Shown piece by piece: positions 8,080 through 16,809 of a DNA stretch of 38,701 nucleotides. This DNA comes from Bacteroides sp. (GTDB lineage: Bacteria > Bacteroidota > Bacteroidia > Bacteroidales > UBA7960). A program made the position numbers and the translations under genes. The DNA lies in NCBI GenBank assembly GCA_036351255.1, contig JAZBOS010000141.1, positions 1 through 38,701 on the forward strand, in the 5' to 3' direction. The notes under the pieces are model-generated. The model did no database searches and had not been told where the DNA came from. It saw only the letters and a list, made by a program, of their open reading frames with translations. The first letter of the stretch is position 1. The number at the start of each line of letters is the position of its first letter.

Positions 8080-9603
8080 TTATTCCACCAGCACTTTTCC
8101 ACCCATTTCTTTCGGAATGGAAATACCCAGCATTTTGAGTACAGTAGGCGCCAGATCGGAGAGTCGTCCGGGCTGGATTTGCTTGTAGTCATCGCTGACA
8201 AGCCAGCAGGGAACGGGGTTGGTGGTATGGGCCGTATTGGGTGAGCCATCGGCGTTGATGGCAAAATCAGCATTGCCGTGATCGGCGGTAATGATAATGG
8301 AATAACCTTTTTCGCGCGCGGCTTCCACGGTTTCCTTCAGGCAACGGTCCACGGTTTCCACTGCTTCGGTGATGGCTTCCCTTACACCGGTATGCCCCAC
8401 CATATCGGCATTGGCATAATTCAGGCAAATGAAGTCGAAGACATTGCGACGGATGGCTTCCACCACTTTATCCTTCACTTCAGGGGCGCTCATGGAGGGC
8501 TGCAAATCGTAAGTGGCCACCTTTGGCGAAGGCACCATGATGCGTTCTTCGCCCGGGAAATTCTCTTCACGGCCCCCATTGAAGAAGAATGTCACGTGGG
8601 GATACTTCTCGGTCTCAGCAATGCGCAGTTGCTGCTTTCCGCTGTCGGACAGCACCTCGCCCAGGGTGTTTTTCAATTCTTCCTTTTCGTAAATTATCCT
8701 GACCCCTTTAAACGACTCATCGTATTGTGTCATCGTGATGTAATGCAAGGGCATGGTCTTCATTCCAAATTCAGGCATATCCTTCTGGGTGAGCACTGTG
8801 GTAATCTCGCGCAAGCGATCCGTACGGAAATTGAAGCAAATGACCACGTCACCTTCAGCAAGGGTTGCCAATGGTTTGCCATCGGGCCCGGTAATTACCC
8901 TGGGCTTGATGAATTCATCGGTAACGCCTTCGTCATACGACGACTGGATGGCTTCAGCAGCACTGTTGTAATATTCACCCTTGCCATCGACCAGCATATC
9001 GTAAGCCAGTTTGATGCGCTCCCATCGTTTGTCGCGGTCCATCCCATAGTAGCGTCCACTCACCGAGGCCACTTTCCCGGCTGTTTTTTCCAGGTATTCG
9101 TCCAGTTCTTCCACAAACCCCAGGCCACTGCGGGGATCCGTATCGCGGCCATCGGTCAGGGCGTGGATATACATCTCCTTGAAACCCTTCTCTTTCGCCA
9201 CATCGCAGAACCCATAGAGGTGATCCATGGCAGAATGCACCCCGCCATTGGAAACCAGACCCACCAGGTGGATTTTCTTCCCATTGGCCATGGCATAATC
9301 AAAAGCTTCGTTGATGACGGGCTCTTTGTGGAAGGTACGCTCGCGGATAGCTTTGCTGATTTTCACCAGTTCCTGGTAGACCACACGGCCGGCACCAATG
9401 TTAAGGTGGCCCACCTCCGAATTGCCCATCTGCCCTTCGGGCAAACCCACATCTTCTCCTGAAGTGCGGATCAGGGTATGGGGCACCGTCTCCGTCAGGT
9501 GACGGGTAAATGGAACGTTCGCCTTTGATATTATATCGGCCTGGCTGTGGTCACCCTGACCCCAGCCATCCAGAATTACAAGTAAAACTTTCTTATTTGA
9601 CAT
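8080..9603 (-). CDS. gpmI: 2,3-bisphosphoglycerate-independent phosphoglycerate mutase
   Basis: 507 aa from the chosen start. It interconverts 3- and 2-phosphoglycerate in cytoplasmic glycolysis/gluconeogenesis using two Mn ions and a phosphoserine. Hallmarks are LLVILDGWG at the N-terminus, the catalytic Ser62 in QMGNSEVGHLNIGAGR, HALTDGRDTDP, SGRYYGMDRDKRWER, the metal site FNFRTDR, and ITADHGNAD near the C-terminus. An upstream in-frame ATG at 9633 would add ten basic residues. I chose 9603 because the family starts right before the LLVILDGWG strand and an AT-rich Bacteroidota-type leader precedes it. It stands alone, convergent with the LacI gene. Confidence 0.96.
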   Translation of the reverse strand: MSNKKVLLVILDGWGQGDHSQADIISKANVPFTRHLTETVPHTLIRTSGEDVGLPEGQMGNSEVGHLNIGAGRVVYQELVKISKAIRERTFHKEPVINEAFDYAMANGKKIHLVGLVSNGGVHSAMDHLYGFCDVAKEKGFKEMYIHALTDGRDTDPRSGLGFVEELDEYLEKTAGKVASVSGRYYGMDRDKRWERIKLAYDMLVDGKGEYYNSAAEAIQSSYDEGVTDEFIKPRVITGPDGKPLATLAEGDVVICFNFRTDRLREITTVLTQKDMPEFGMKTMPLHYITMTQYDESFKGVRIIYEKEELKNTLGEVLSDSGKQQLRIAETEKYPHVTFFFNGGREENFPGEERIMVPSPKVATYDLQPSMSAPEVKDKVVEAIRRNVFDFICLNYANADMVGHTGVREAITEAVETVDRCLKETVEAAREKGYSIIITADHGNADFAINADGSPNTAHTTNPVPCWLVSDDYKQIQPGRLSDLAPTVLKMLGISIPKEMGGKVLVE

Positions 9604-9704
9604 TTTTATGTTTTTAATTCGTTGTTTATGCATTCAACATCCAGGCCTAATGACCGGATGATTTGACAAAAGAAACCCTCGCTGAAAAGAAAATCCGTTC
9701 ATCA

Positions 9705-9735
9705 CTCACCTCTCATCTCTCACCTCTCACCTCTC
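9705..9735. repeat. 7-bp tandem repeat (CTCACCT)
   Basis: Four consecutive 7-mers (CTCACCT, CTCATCT, CTCACCT, CTCACCT) followed by a partial unit fill the end of the gap between gpmI and the permease stop codon at 9737. Confidence 0.75.
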
Positions 9736-9736
9736 C

Positions 9737-11008
9737 TTAACCCGTGCTCCTGATGGCTTCCACCGGGTCGAGGCGTGAGGCGGTCCAGGCGGGGACAAAT
9801 CCCGACACCAGCCCTATAATAGCAGAAACATTCAGCCCCAGCAAAATGTTTCCCAGGGTGAGGTTAAAATCCATATTGGCCAGGCCGGAAATGGCAGCGG
9901 TAGCCCCAAAGGCGATCAGCAGCCCCACCGCCCCTCCGATCAGGCTTAGCACAATGGCCTCAAAAAGAAACTGAAGCAGGATAAAATATTTCTTGGCACC
10001 CAGTGCCTTCTGGATACCAATGATGCTGGTGCGTTCCCTGACCGATACAAACATGATGTTTGCAATGCCAAAACCACCCACAAGGATGGAGAATCCCCCA
10101 ATGATCCACCCGGCCAGTGAAATGGCTGAAAAAATGCCTTCAGTCTGTTTGGTAAGCAGACTTGATTCATTGAGCGCGAAGTTGTCCTCTGCCAAAGGTT
10201 TCAATCGCCTTATTGCCCGCATCAAGCCCGTCAGGTCATCGATCATTTCCCCTGTGGTAAAGCCGGGTTTTGCTTTGGCCATGATCTGGGGGTTATAACG
10301 ATCGGTGTTCACGTCAACAAACTGGTTCAGGTAAGCAATGGGTGTTAACACCCAGTTGTCGTGGCTATCGCCGAAGCTCCCGGTGCCCTCTTTTTTGAAG
10401 ACACCTACCACTTCGGCATTCCTGCCATAAAACTTCACTTGTTTTCCAATAGGGTCAAGGTCCGGGAAGATGGCTTCGGCAATTTGCGATCCAATGACCA
10501 CTACATTGCGCCCGGCAGCAAACTCGGTAGGTGAAATAAAGCGCCCTTCGCTGATATCTACCAGCCTGACCTTGTCGTAGTCGAGGCTGGTTCCAACCAG
10601 TGCAACATTCTCTATGCTGTTGTTCTGGTATTCTATGGTGGTACCTGTTGAAGCAAGAAATGCAGCAGCGTCAACGGTAAAGGTACGCGTCTGAATCGCA
10701 TCCAGCTCGCGGATTTGGGGAACGGGACGATTCATGAAACGCCACCACGGATAATCTTCTTCAAAGGTCCAGGGCCATTTCTGAATGTATACCACATCGT
10801 CTCCCAACGACTGGATGCTGTTCCTTACCTGGCGCTCCAGCCCATCGAGCACCGAAAACACCAGGATGATGGAAAAGATCCCTATGGTGATACCCAGCAA
10901 GGTGAGTATGGTCCGCAGTTTGTTGGCAATGATCGAATTCAATGCAAACCGGGCACTCTCTTTGATCAGCCGGGCTAATAGAATCGTGGATGCAGTTAAT
11001 GTTTTCAT
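9737..11008 (-). CDS. FtsX/MacB-family ABC transporter permease
   Basis: 423 aa. The topology is that of a type VII (MacB/FtsX) permease: one N-terminal transmembrane helix (about 29-52, ILTLLGITIGIFSIILVFSVL), a long periplasmic MacB-PCD domain (about 55-280), and three C-terminal helices (about 305-415) ending in the conserved PAWTASRLDPVEAIR. Its start codon overlaps the stop of the upstream ATPase gene in ATGA, so the two are translationally coupled. The oddity is that the coupled ATPase is MlaF-like, not the LolD/MacB type normally paired with such permeases. It may form its own complex with that ATPase or with one encoded elsewhere; substrate unknown. Confidence 0.93.
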   Translation of the reverse strand: MKTLTASTILLARLIKESARFALNSIIANKLRTILTLLGITIGIFSIILVFSVLDGLERQVRNSIQSLGDDVVYIQKWPWTFEEDYPWWRFMNRPVPQIRELDAIQTRTFTVDAAAFLASTGTTIEYQNNSIENVALVGTSLDYDKVRLVDISEGRFISPTEFAAGRNVVVIGSQIAEAIFPDLDPIGKQVKFYGRNAEVVGVFKKEGTGSFGDSHDNWVLTPIAYLNQFVDVNTDRYNPQIMAKAKPGFTTGEMIDDLTGLMRAIRRLKPLAEDNFALNESSLLTKQTEGIFSAISLAGWIIGGFSILVGGFGIANIMFVSVRERTSIIGIQKALGAKKYFILLQFLFEAIVLSLIGGAVGLLIAFGATAAISGLANMDFNLTLGNILLGLNVSAIIGLVSGFVPAWTASRLDPVEAIRSTG

Positions 11009-11751
11009 TTTTTCAACGTTCGCATCAACTCTGATGCATAGACAAAGTCGTTAAGTTCCTTGTTATCAGTATTCAGTATTTCAAATCGGGTCCCTTCCCA
11101 CCAAAGTTCGCCATTGTAAAGAAACGCCACCTTATCACCAATTTCCATTACCGAATTCATATCATGGGTATTGATCACGGTGGTTATATTAAATTCCAGG
11201 GTGATCTCACTAATCAGGTTGTCGATCACGATGGCAGTGCGGGGGTCTAAGCCCGAGTTGGGTTCGTCGCAGAACAGGAAGCTGGGGCTGTTGGAAATGG
11301 CCCTTGCAATGGCTACCCTTTTTTTCATCCCCCCGCTGAGTTCCGCAGGGTACAGATGGTTCACCTTCTCCAGGTTCACCCGCTTCAGGCAAAAGTTGGC
11401 ACGTTCGAGCTTTTCCTCCAGGCTCATCTCGCTGAACATATTCAAGGGGAAGATGACATTCTCTTCAACAGTCAGAGAGTCAAACAAGGCCCCTCCCTGG
11501 AACAGCATCCCCAGTTGCTGCCGGATGATGCGCCGCTCGGCAAAATCCATCTTACATAAGTCGAGGTTGTCGAACATAATTCTTCCGCTGTCGCTTTCCA
11601 GCAGGCCAACCAGACATTTCATCAACACAGTCTTGCCCGAACCGCTTTGCCCGATGATCAGGTTTGTCTTGCCTTTCTCAAATTCTGTAGACACCCCTTT
11701 GAGCACAGGCACCCCCTCAAAACTCTTGGATATGTTTTCTACCTTGATCAT
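11005..11751 (-). CDS. mlaF: MlaF-like ABC transporter ATP-binding protein
   Basis: 248 aa. Walker A GQSGSGKT at 34-41, the Q-loop segment LFQGGALFDSLTVEENV that is typical of MlaF, signature LSGGMKKR (about 142-149), Walker B FLFCDEP and the H-loop INTHDM. MlaF powers the MlaE permease in phospholipid (or other lipid) transport between inner and outer membranes. The gene overlaps mlaE upstream by 4 nt and the FtsX-type permease downstream by 4 nt. No MCE-domain protein (MlaD) is present in the window, although MlaEF would need one. Confidence 0.94.
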   Translation of the reverse strand: MIKVENISKSFEGVPVLKGVSTEFEKGKTNLIIGQSGSGKTVLMKCLVGLLESDSGRIMFDNLDLCKMDFAERRIIRQQLGMLFQGGALFDSLTVEENVIFPLNMFSEMSLEEKLERANFCLKRVNLEKVNHLYPAELSGGMKKRVAIARAISNSPSFLFCDEPNSGLDPRTAIVIDNLISEITLEFNITTVINTHDMNSVMEIGDKVAFLYNGELWWEGTRFEILNTDNKELNDFVYASELMRTLKK

Positions 11752-12488
11752 ACCAGTAATAATTGGGTTAAAATCAGGTTAAACAGGATGATGAAGATGC
11801 TGCTGGTAACCACTGCATTGGTGCTCGACTGACCTACTTCAAAAGCACCCCCTTTGGTGTAAAAGCCATAATACCCGGAAATCGTGGTAATAAGAATAGC
11901 AAAGACAATGGTTTTAATAACGGCATAGAAAATATCGTAAGGAGCAAACTCATACAGGATGCCATAGATGTAGTTGCTTACAGGCATTACATCCGTAAGC
12001 AAGGATACGGCCCAGCCCCCGAAGATCCCCAGGAACATGCTCAGGATGATCAGGATGGGGTTCATGATGACTGCGGCCACCAGCTTGGGCAGGATCAGGA
12101 ATCCTGATGCATTCACCCCCATGATCTCAAGGGCGTCTATTTGCTCGGTGACGCGCATGGTGCCTATCTCTGAGGCCATGCGCGAACCCACCTTGCCCGC
12201 CAGGATCAGGCTGATAATGGTTGGGGCAAATTCCAGGATGATGGCCTGCCGGGTCGCAAAACCAATGGCATAACGGGGCAGCATTGGATGGTCGGTGTTG
12301 AAAGCTGTTTGAATGGTTACCACCGCCCCCATGAATATGGAGATGATCACGACAATACCCAGGCTTTGCAAGCCCAGGTTATCCATTTCGAGGATGATCT
12401 GCCTGCGGTATATCGATGCCTTCTCGGGCTTTTTAAAGATCTGGCCCATGAGTATCAGATACCGGCCCAGATGGTAGAAGAATTTCAT
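11748..12488 (-). CDS. mlaE: MlaE-like lipid ABC transporter permease
   Basis: 246 aa integral membrane protein of the MlaE/YrbE family. It shows an N-terminal amphipathic segment, then helices including LGIVVIISIFMGAVVTIQ, and the conserved block EFAPTIISLILAGKVGSRMASEIGTMRVTEQIDALEIMG. It is the membrane part of an MCE-type lipid transporter and is translationally coupled to mlaF. A weak promoter box (minus strand TAATTTAG, 12509-12516) lies upstream in the divergent intergenic region. Confidence 0.95.
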   Translation of the reverse strand: MKFFYHLGRYLILMGQIFKKPEKASIYRRQIILEMDNLGLQSLGIVVIISIFMGAVVTIQTAFNTDHPMLPRYAIGFATRQAIILEFAPTIISLILAGKVGSRMASEIGTMRVTEQIDALEIMGVNASGFLILPKLVAAVIMNPILIILSMFLGIFGGWAVSLLTDVMPVSNYIYGILYEFAPYDIFYAVIKTIVFAILITTISGYYGFYTKGGAFEVGQSSTNAVVTSSIFIILFNLILTQLLLV

Positions 12489-12557
12489 GCACTTGGTTTC
12501 TGAAGACGCTAAATTACTTATATTTTGCGTTCCTGTTGTATAAAAATCTCCGGCTGC

Positions 12558-12588
12558 TTTTGCCAGCCCTTTAATTTTATTAATTTTG
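12558..12588 (+). promoter_or_regulatory. Promoter for the small lipoprotein/SprT-like pair
   Basis: TTTTG at 12558-12562 and TAATTTTG at 12581-12588 fit the Bacteroidota -33/-7 pattern with an 18-bp spacer. The -7 box ends 22 bp before the ATG at 12611. Confidence 0.65.
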
Positions 12589-12610
12589 AACGCAATTAAA
12601 AAAAGAGATC

Positions 12611-12790
12611 ATGGGCTCAAAGCGTATTAACCCCCATCTTTCCCTGGTGTTGGTTATTTTCTTTGCCAGTTTGCTGGTTTTCAGTTCCTGTATTTTCGGG
12701 CGCAAAAGCCGAAAGTGCGATTGCCCCACCTGGAGTTATGAATTACCCACTGGTGAAGAACCCGCCCCTGGAGATGCAGCCAGCGTATAA
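12611..12790 (+). CDS. Small lipoprotein, 59 aa
   Basis: The frame ATG (12611) to TAA (12790) encodes 59 residues. A signal peptide (SLVLVIFFASLLVF) leads into a lipobox, VFSSC, with the lipidated Cys at 27. The mature chain of about 33 residues is basic first (GRKSRK) and then carries CDCPTWSYELP. Short Bacteroidota lipoproteins with a CxCPxW motif exist, but I know no function for them. A good promoter lies directly upstream, and the SprT-like gene starts inside its 3' end. The combination of promoter, lipobox and position makes this a real gene despite its size. Confidence 0.75.
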   Translation: MGSKRINPHLSLVLVIFFASLLVFSSCIFGRKSRKCDCPTWSYELPTGEEPAPGDAASV

Positions 12791-13409
12791 AGAGACCCTT
12801 GCCCGCTTTGTGCCCGTACAGGCCCTCGAAGAGGTCGTCCGGCTGATCGAATCCCATGGCATCCATATGAAAGTGCGACGCAGCAGGCTGAGTAAGCTTG
12901 GTGACTTCCGCCCCGCCCGCCAGGGACGCCCCCATCAGATTACCGTGAATGGGAACCTCAACATCTATGCCTTCCTGATGGTCTTTCTGCATGAGTTGGC
13001 TCATCTGCTGGTGTGGGAGCAACACGGGAAAGCCGTTAGCCCCCATGGAAAGCTCTGGAAGGATACCTTTGGATACTTGTTGCGCGACTTTATCCGTAAG
13101 GGATATTTCCACCCCAGCCTGGAAGAGGCCATGGTCGATTATTCTTTCCATGTGAAAGCCGCTGGCATGGGGTCGCCCGAGCTGCAGCGCCAGCTTCGCC
13201 TGTTCGACCCGGAACCTCTGTCGGAATCAAACCAGGTGTTTCTTGAGGAAGTCCCTGACCGCAGCCTGTTTGTTGCTGCCAACGGCCGTATGTTTCGCAA
13301 GGAAGATCAGCTTCGCAAACGATACCGTTGCCTCTGCCTGCGAAACAAACGAACCTATCTGTTCCACCCCATGGCACGGGTGACGCCCGTGGAAGAAAAA
13401 GTAGCTTAA
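12774..13409 (+). CDS. SprT-like zinc metalloprotease-fold protein
   Basis: 211 aa from ATG 12774. The HExxH zinc motif is FLHELAHLLVW (His73, Glu74, His77), preceded by the family's N-terminal pattern KVRRSRLSKLGDFRP and followed by HGKLWKDTFGYLLRDFI. The C-terminal part (RKRYRCLCLRNKRTYLFHP) looks like the short C-terminal beta/zinc region of SprT proteins, although only one CxC pair is visible. In-frame ATGs at 12663 and 12738 would lengthen it, but that extension is read in another frame by the small lipoprotein gene and lacks family resemblance, so 12774 is chosen. The gene overlaps the lipoprotein's end by 17 nt. Eukaryotic relatives cleave DNA-protein crosslinks; the role here is not known. 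Confidence 0.85.
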   Translation: MQPAYKETLARFVPVQALEEVVRLIESHGIHMKVRRSRLSKLGDFRPARQGRPHQITVNGNLNIYAFLMVFLHELAHLLVWEQHGKAVSPHGKLWKDTFGYLLRDFIRKGYFHPSLEEAMVDYSFHVKAAGMGSPELQRQLRLFDPEPLSESNQVFLEEVPDRSLFVAANGRMFRKEDQLRKRYRCLCLRNKRTYLFHPMARVTPVEEKVA

Positions 13410-13440
13410 ACCTTTTATGAAAATAACAATCTAAACCATA

Positions 13441-14541
13441 ATGAAACAACTTGACCATCATAATTATGCCGTGATTCTGGCGGGAGGTATCGGTGAGCGG
13501 TTCTGGCCCATGAGCCGTAACTACCGTCCCAAACAGTTTATCGACATCCTGGGAACAGGAAAGACGCTGATCCAGCAGACTTATGAGCGGTTCCTGGAGA
13601 TCCTGCCCCGAGAGAATATTTTTGTGGTTACCAATGCTAAATTTCAGCACCTGGTCAGGGAACAGATACCCGAAATTAGGGAAGACCGGGTGATCTGCGA
13701 ACCTACACGCAAAAACACAGCCCCCTGTATCGCCTATGCTGCCTGGAAGATCTTTTCAATCGATGAAAAGGCCCGCCTGGTAGTAGCGCCCTCCGACCAT
13801 ATCATCCTGAAAGAGCACGAGTTTGCCCGCATCATCCGGCAAGCCCTGCAGGCCGCTACTGAACACGAGTGGCTCTTTACCCTGGGCATCACGCCCAGCA
13901 GGCCCGACACCGGATACGGATATATACAGTACGTTCCCGGTGCTCCATTACCCGACTCCCAGTACCTGAAAAAAGTGAAGACCTTTACTGAAAAACCTTC
14001 CCTCGAACTGGCCGAATCTTTCCTGAAAAGCGGTGACTTCCTTTGGAACAGTGGCATATTCATCTGGTCGGCCAATGCCATTATCGAGGCCTTTGAAAAA
14101 TACCAACCTGAGATAAGTTATGTCTTCCGTCAGGCCATAGGGAAATACAATACCCCCGATGAGATTTCCTATATGAGCGTGGCCTATGCAGCCTGCAAAA
14201 GTATTTCCATTGACTATGCCGTCATGGAAAAGGCCGACAACGTCTATGTCTTCGTGTCTGATTTCGGATGGTCAGACCTGGGCACCTGGGGTTCCCTTTA
14301 CGATGTAAGGCCAAAGGATGGACAACAAAACGCCGTCATGGGAAAAAACGTCATCCTCTATGATGTCAGCAGTTCCATTGTCAATATCCCCGATGAAAAA
14401 CTTGTCGTCCTGCAGGGTCTGGATGACTATATCGTGGCCGAGTCCGACAATGCCCTGCTTATCTGCCAGAAAGACAAGGAGCAGGAAATCCGCCGCTTTG
14501 TCAACGATATCCGCCTGAAAAAAGGAGAAGAATTTACATAG
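13441..14541 (+). CDS. manC: Mannose-1-phosphate guanylyltransferase
   Basis: 366 aa. It makes GDP-mannose from mannose 1-phosphate and GTP for surface polysaccharide and glycoprotein synthesis. Visible motifs are the nucleotide-binding loop LAGGIGERFWPMSR (13-26) with RPKQF, PSDHII, TGYGYIQ, FTEKP, FLWNSGIF and SIDYAVMEKADNVYV with DFGWSDLGTWGSL. It lacks the C-terminal phosphomannose-isomerase cupin found in bifunctional ManC/AlgA, so it is the monofunctional form. It lies 31 bp after the SprT-like gene, possibly in one transcript. Confidence 0.95.
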   Translation: MKQLDHHNYAVILAGGIGERFWPMSRNYRPKQFIDILGTGKTLIQQTYERFLEILPRENIFVVTNAKFQHLVREQIPEIREDRVICEPTRKNTAPCIAYAAWKIFSIDEKARLVVAPSDHIILKEHEFARIIRQALQAATEHEWLFTLGITPSRPDTGYGYIQYVPGAPLPDSQYLKKVKTFTEKPSLELAESFLKSGDFLWNSGIFIWSANAIIEAFEKYQPEISYVFRQAIGKYNTPDEISYMSVAYAACKSISIDYAVMEKADNVYVFVSDFGWSDLGTWGSLYDVRPKDGQQNAVMGKNVILYDVSSSIVNIPDEKLVVLQGLDDYIVAESDNALLICQKDKEQEIRRFVNDIRLKKGEEFT

Positions 14542-14602
14542 AAACCTGTTTTCCAATAACATAATTAATAATAATTTTCATTCACCAATTAACTTTTTAT
14601 TC

Positions 14603-16753
14603 ATGTTCAAGAAATTACTGATCATTTTGATGATTGCGGTGGTTTTTCCCGGCACCGCTTTGAAGGCTGACGAAGGCATGTGGCTTCCATACGTGCTCGA
14701 CGACGCTCTTTTTGAAGAAATGCAGTCCCTGGGCTTTAACCTGAGCCGGGAGCAGCTTTTCAGTTTTACCGAATCCAGCCTGAAAGATGCTATCGTTAGC
14801 ATTGGAGGCTGCACTGCTGAGATCATTTCCGACCAGGGTTTGTTGCTCACCAACCACCATTGTGGCTATGGCCGTGTCCAATCGCACAGCTCGGTGGGTA
14901 ACGACTTGCTTCGCGACGGTTTTTGGGCTGCCAGTTTTGAAGATGAACTGGCCAACCCCGGAATGGTGGCTCGCTTCCTGGTCAGTGTGGAAGATGTAAC
15001 GGCCCAGGTCAACGAAGTGCTGCGCGACGATATGACCGAAGCCCAGCGCAATATGGCCATCCGTTCCAAGAGCCAGGAAATGGAGAAAGCGGCCGTTGAG
15101 GGAACCCATTATACGGCTACCCTTCGCCCGATGTTTGCCGGAAACGAATTCTTTATGTTCGTATTCGAGACCTTTACTGATGTTCGCCTGGTGGGTGTAC
15201 CCCCATCAAGCATTGGCGAATATGGTGGTGACACCGACAACTGGATGTGGCCACGCCATACCGGCGACTTCACCCTGTTCAGGGTGTACAGCGGCCCCGA
15301 TGGCAAACCCGCCGATTACAGTACCGACAATGTCCCGCTCAAGCCCCGTCACCACTTGCCCGTGTCAATCAAAGGCATTGAGGAAGGCGACTTTGCCATG
15401 ATCCTGGGATATCCCGGCAGCACCAGCCGTTATCTCACCTCGTATGGCATTGCCTTTAACCTCGATAATATGTATCCCGTTCGTATCGACATCCGCCGCC
15501 GCAAACTGGATATCATTGAGGAAGCCATGGCTCAGAACGACGAAAACCGCATTATGTATGCCTCACGCCAGGCCGGTATTGCCAATTACTGGAAAAACTT
15601 CATCGGAATGAACCGTGCCCTGAAACGCCTGAAGGTGGCCGACACCAAGCGCGAACAGGAAAATCAGTTTATGCAGTGGGTAAATGCCCATGCCAGCCGC
15701 AAGGCTGAATACGGCGACCTGATGAATGAATATGAAGCCATTTATTCGGGGATGCGCCAGTTTAACTCTCAGAATTACATCTATATGGAAGCCATGGCCT
15801 CGGGTCCCGCCAACTTCAGCCTGGCAGGCGCCTTCAATAACCTGCTCGAACTGCTCGAAGCCAAAGACAAGCAGGAAGAAACTGCTGCCATGATCGCAAG
15901 GCTGCGCTCTGGCGTTGACCGTACCTTCCGCAATTACAATGCCCGGGTGGAAGAAAAACTTTGGGCGGCCATGTTCGAAGAATATTACAAACGCATTCCC
16001 CGCGAGAACCTGCCCGAAGTGTTCCAGACCATTGAACGCAAATACAAGAACGACTTCAACCGTTATGCCGCGGATGTTTACAGCAAAAGTATCTTCGCCA
16101 GCCAGGAGAAACTCAATGCTTTCCTCGACAAGCCCAGTGCAAAGACCTTGAAGAAAGATCTGATGTTTCTTGCTGCTCAGTCGGTCAGCCAGCACTTCCA
16201 GCAAGCCAATAGCGGGCTTCAGGAATATAGCAGCCGTCTGGCACGCGCCGAACGACTTTACATCAAAGGTTTGCGCGAGATGAGTCCCGACGGGCTCTTC
16301 TATCCCGATGCCAACTCCACCATGCGCCTCACCTATGGCACCGTAGGCGGCTATTACCCGGCCGACGCCGTGTATTACTATCCCCAAACCACCCTGGAAG
16401 GGGTGATGGAAAAGGAAGACCCCACCAACCATGAGTTCATTGTCCCTGCTAAACTTAAGCTGCTTTATCAGGATAAGGATTATGGCCCTTACGGGGAAGA
16501 TGGGGTTATGTATGTCAACTTCCTGTCGGATAACGACATTACCGGAGGGAACTCGGGCAGCCCCGTTATCAATGGCGACGGCCACCTTATCGGCCTGGCA
16601 TTCGATGGCAACTGGGAAGCCATGAGTGGCGATATCCTCTTCGAACCCAAAACCCAGCGCACCATCAGCGTCGACATCCGCTATGTGCTCTTCGTCATTG
16701 AGAAATATGGCAACGCCAAACATCTTATCAATGAAATGACCATCGTCAGGTAA
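14603..16753 (+). CDS. S46-family dipeptidyl-peptidase (DPP7/DPP11-like)
   Basis: 716 aa. Signal peptide to about Ala22 (FPGTALKA), mature start DEGMW, as in other S46 enzymes. The chymotrypsin-like triad is visible: His in TNHHCGYG (85/86), Asp in GDTDNWMWPRHTGDF (about 210-225) and Ser651 in GGNSGSPV. S46 enzymes release dipeptides from peptides in the periplasm of Bacteroidota. In DPP11 an Arg after the catalytic Ser in the FDxN context selects acidic P1 residues; here it reads FDGNWEAMSGD with Gly, which favours DPP7-like hydrophobic preference. That specificity assignment is from memory of the family and tentative. Length is typical. Confidence 0.95.
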   Translation: MFKKLLIILMIAVVFPGTALKADEGMWLPYVLDDALFEEMQSLGFNLSREQLFSFTESSLKDAIVSIGGCTAEIISDQGLLLTNHHCGYGRVQSHSSVGNDLLRDGFWAASFEDELANPGMVARFLVSVEDVTAQVNEVLRDDMTEAQRNMAIRSKSQEMEKAAVEGTHYTATLRPMFAGNEFFMFVFETFTDVRLVGVPPSSIGEYGGDTDNWMWPRHTGDFTLFRVYSGPDGKPADYSTDNVPLKPRHHLPVSIKGIEEGDFAMILGYPGSTSRYLTSYGIAFNLDNMYPVRIDIRRRKLDIIEEAMAQNDENRIMYASRQAGIANYWKNFIGMNRALKRLKVADTKREQENQFMQWVNAHASRKAEYGDLMNEYEAIYSGMRQFNSQNYIYMEAMASGPANFSLAGAFNNLLELLEAKDKQEETAAMIARLRSGVDRTFRNYNARVEEKLWAAMFEEYYKRIPRENLPEVFQTIERKYKNDFNRYAADVYSKSIFASQEKLNAFLDKPSAKTLKKDLMFLAAQSVSQHFQQANSGLQEYSSRLARAERLYIKGLREMSPDGLFYPDANSTMRLTYGTVGGYYPADAVYYYPQTTLEGVMEKEDPTNHEFIVPAKLKLLYQDKDYGPYGEDGVMYVNFLSDNDITGGNSGSPVINGDGHLIGLAFDGNWEAMSGDILFEPKTQRTISVDIRYVLFVIEKYGNAKHLINEMTIVR

Positions 16754-16775
16754 TTCCTGATTGCTTTAAACAGGA

Positions 16776-16809
16776 AAGGCGGGGTGGTCAAAACCACCCC
16801 GCCTTTTTT
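16776..16809 (+). terminator. Intrinsic terminator of the S46 peptidase gene
   Basis: AAGGCGGGGTGGT pairs with ACCACCCCGCCTT around a short TCAAA-type loop, followed by a T-tract. It starts 23 bp after the stop codon. Confidence 0.92.

Noticed and set aside
8278..9462. 394-codon open frame on the plus strand
   Set aside because: Antisense to gpmI, whose motifs are unambiguous. No start context or domain supports the antisense frame.
12663..12773. Longer start for the SprT-like protein
   Set aside because: The extra 37 residues lack family similarity and coincide with the small lipoprotein gene read in another frame.
15563..16723. 386-codon open frame on the minus strand
   Set aside because: Antisense shadow of the S46 peptidase gene.
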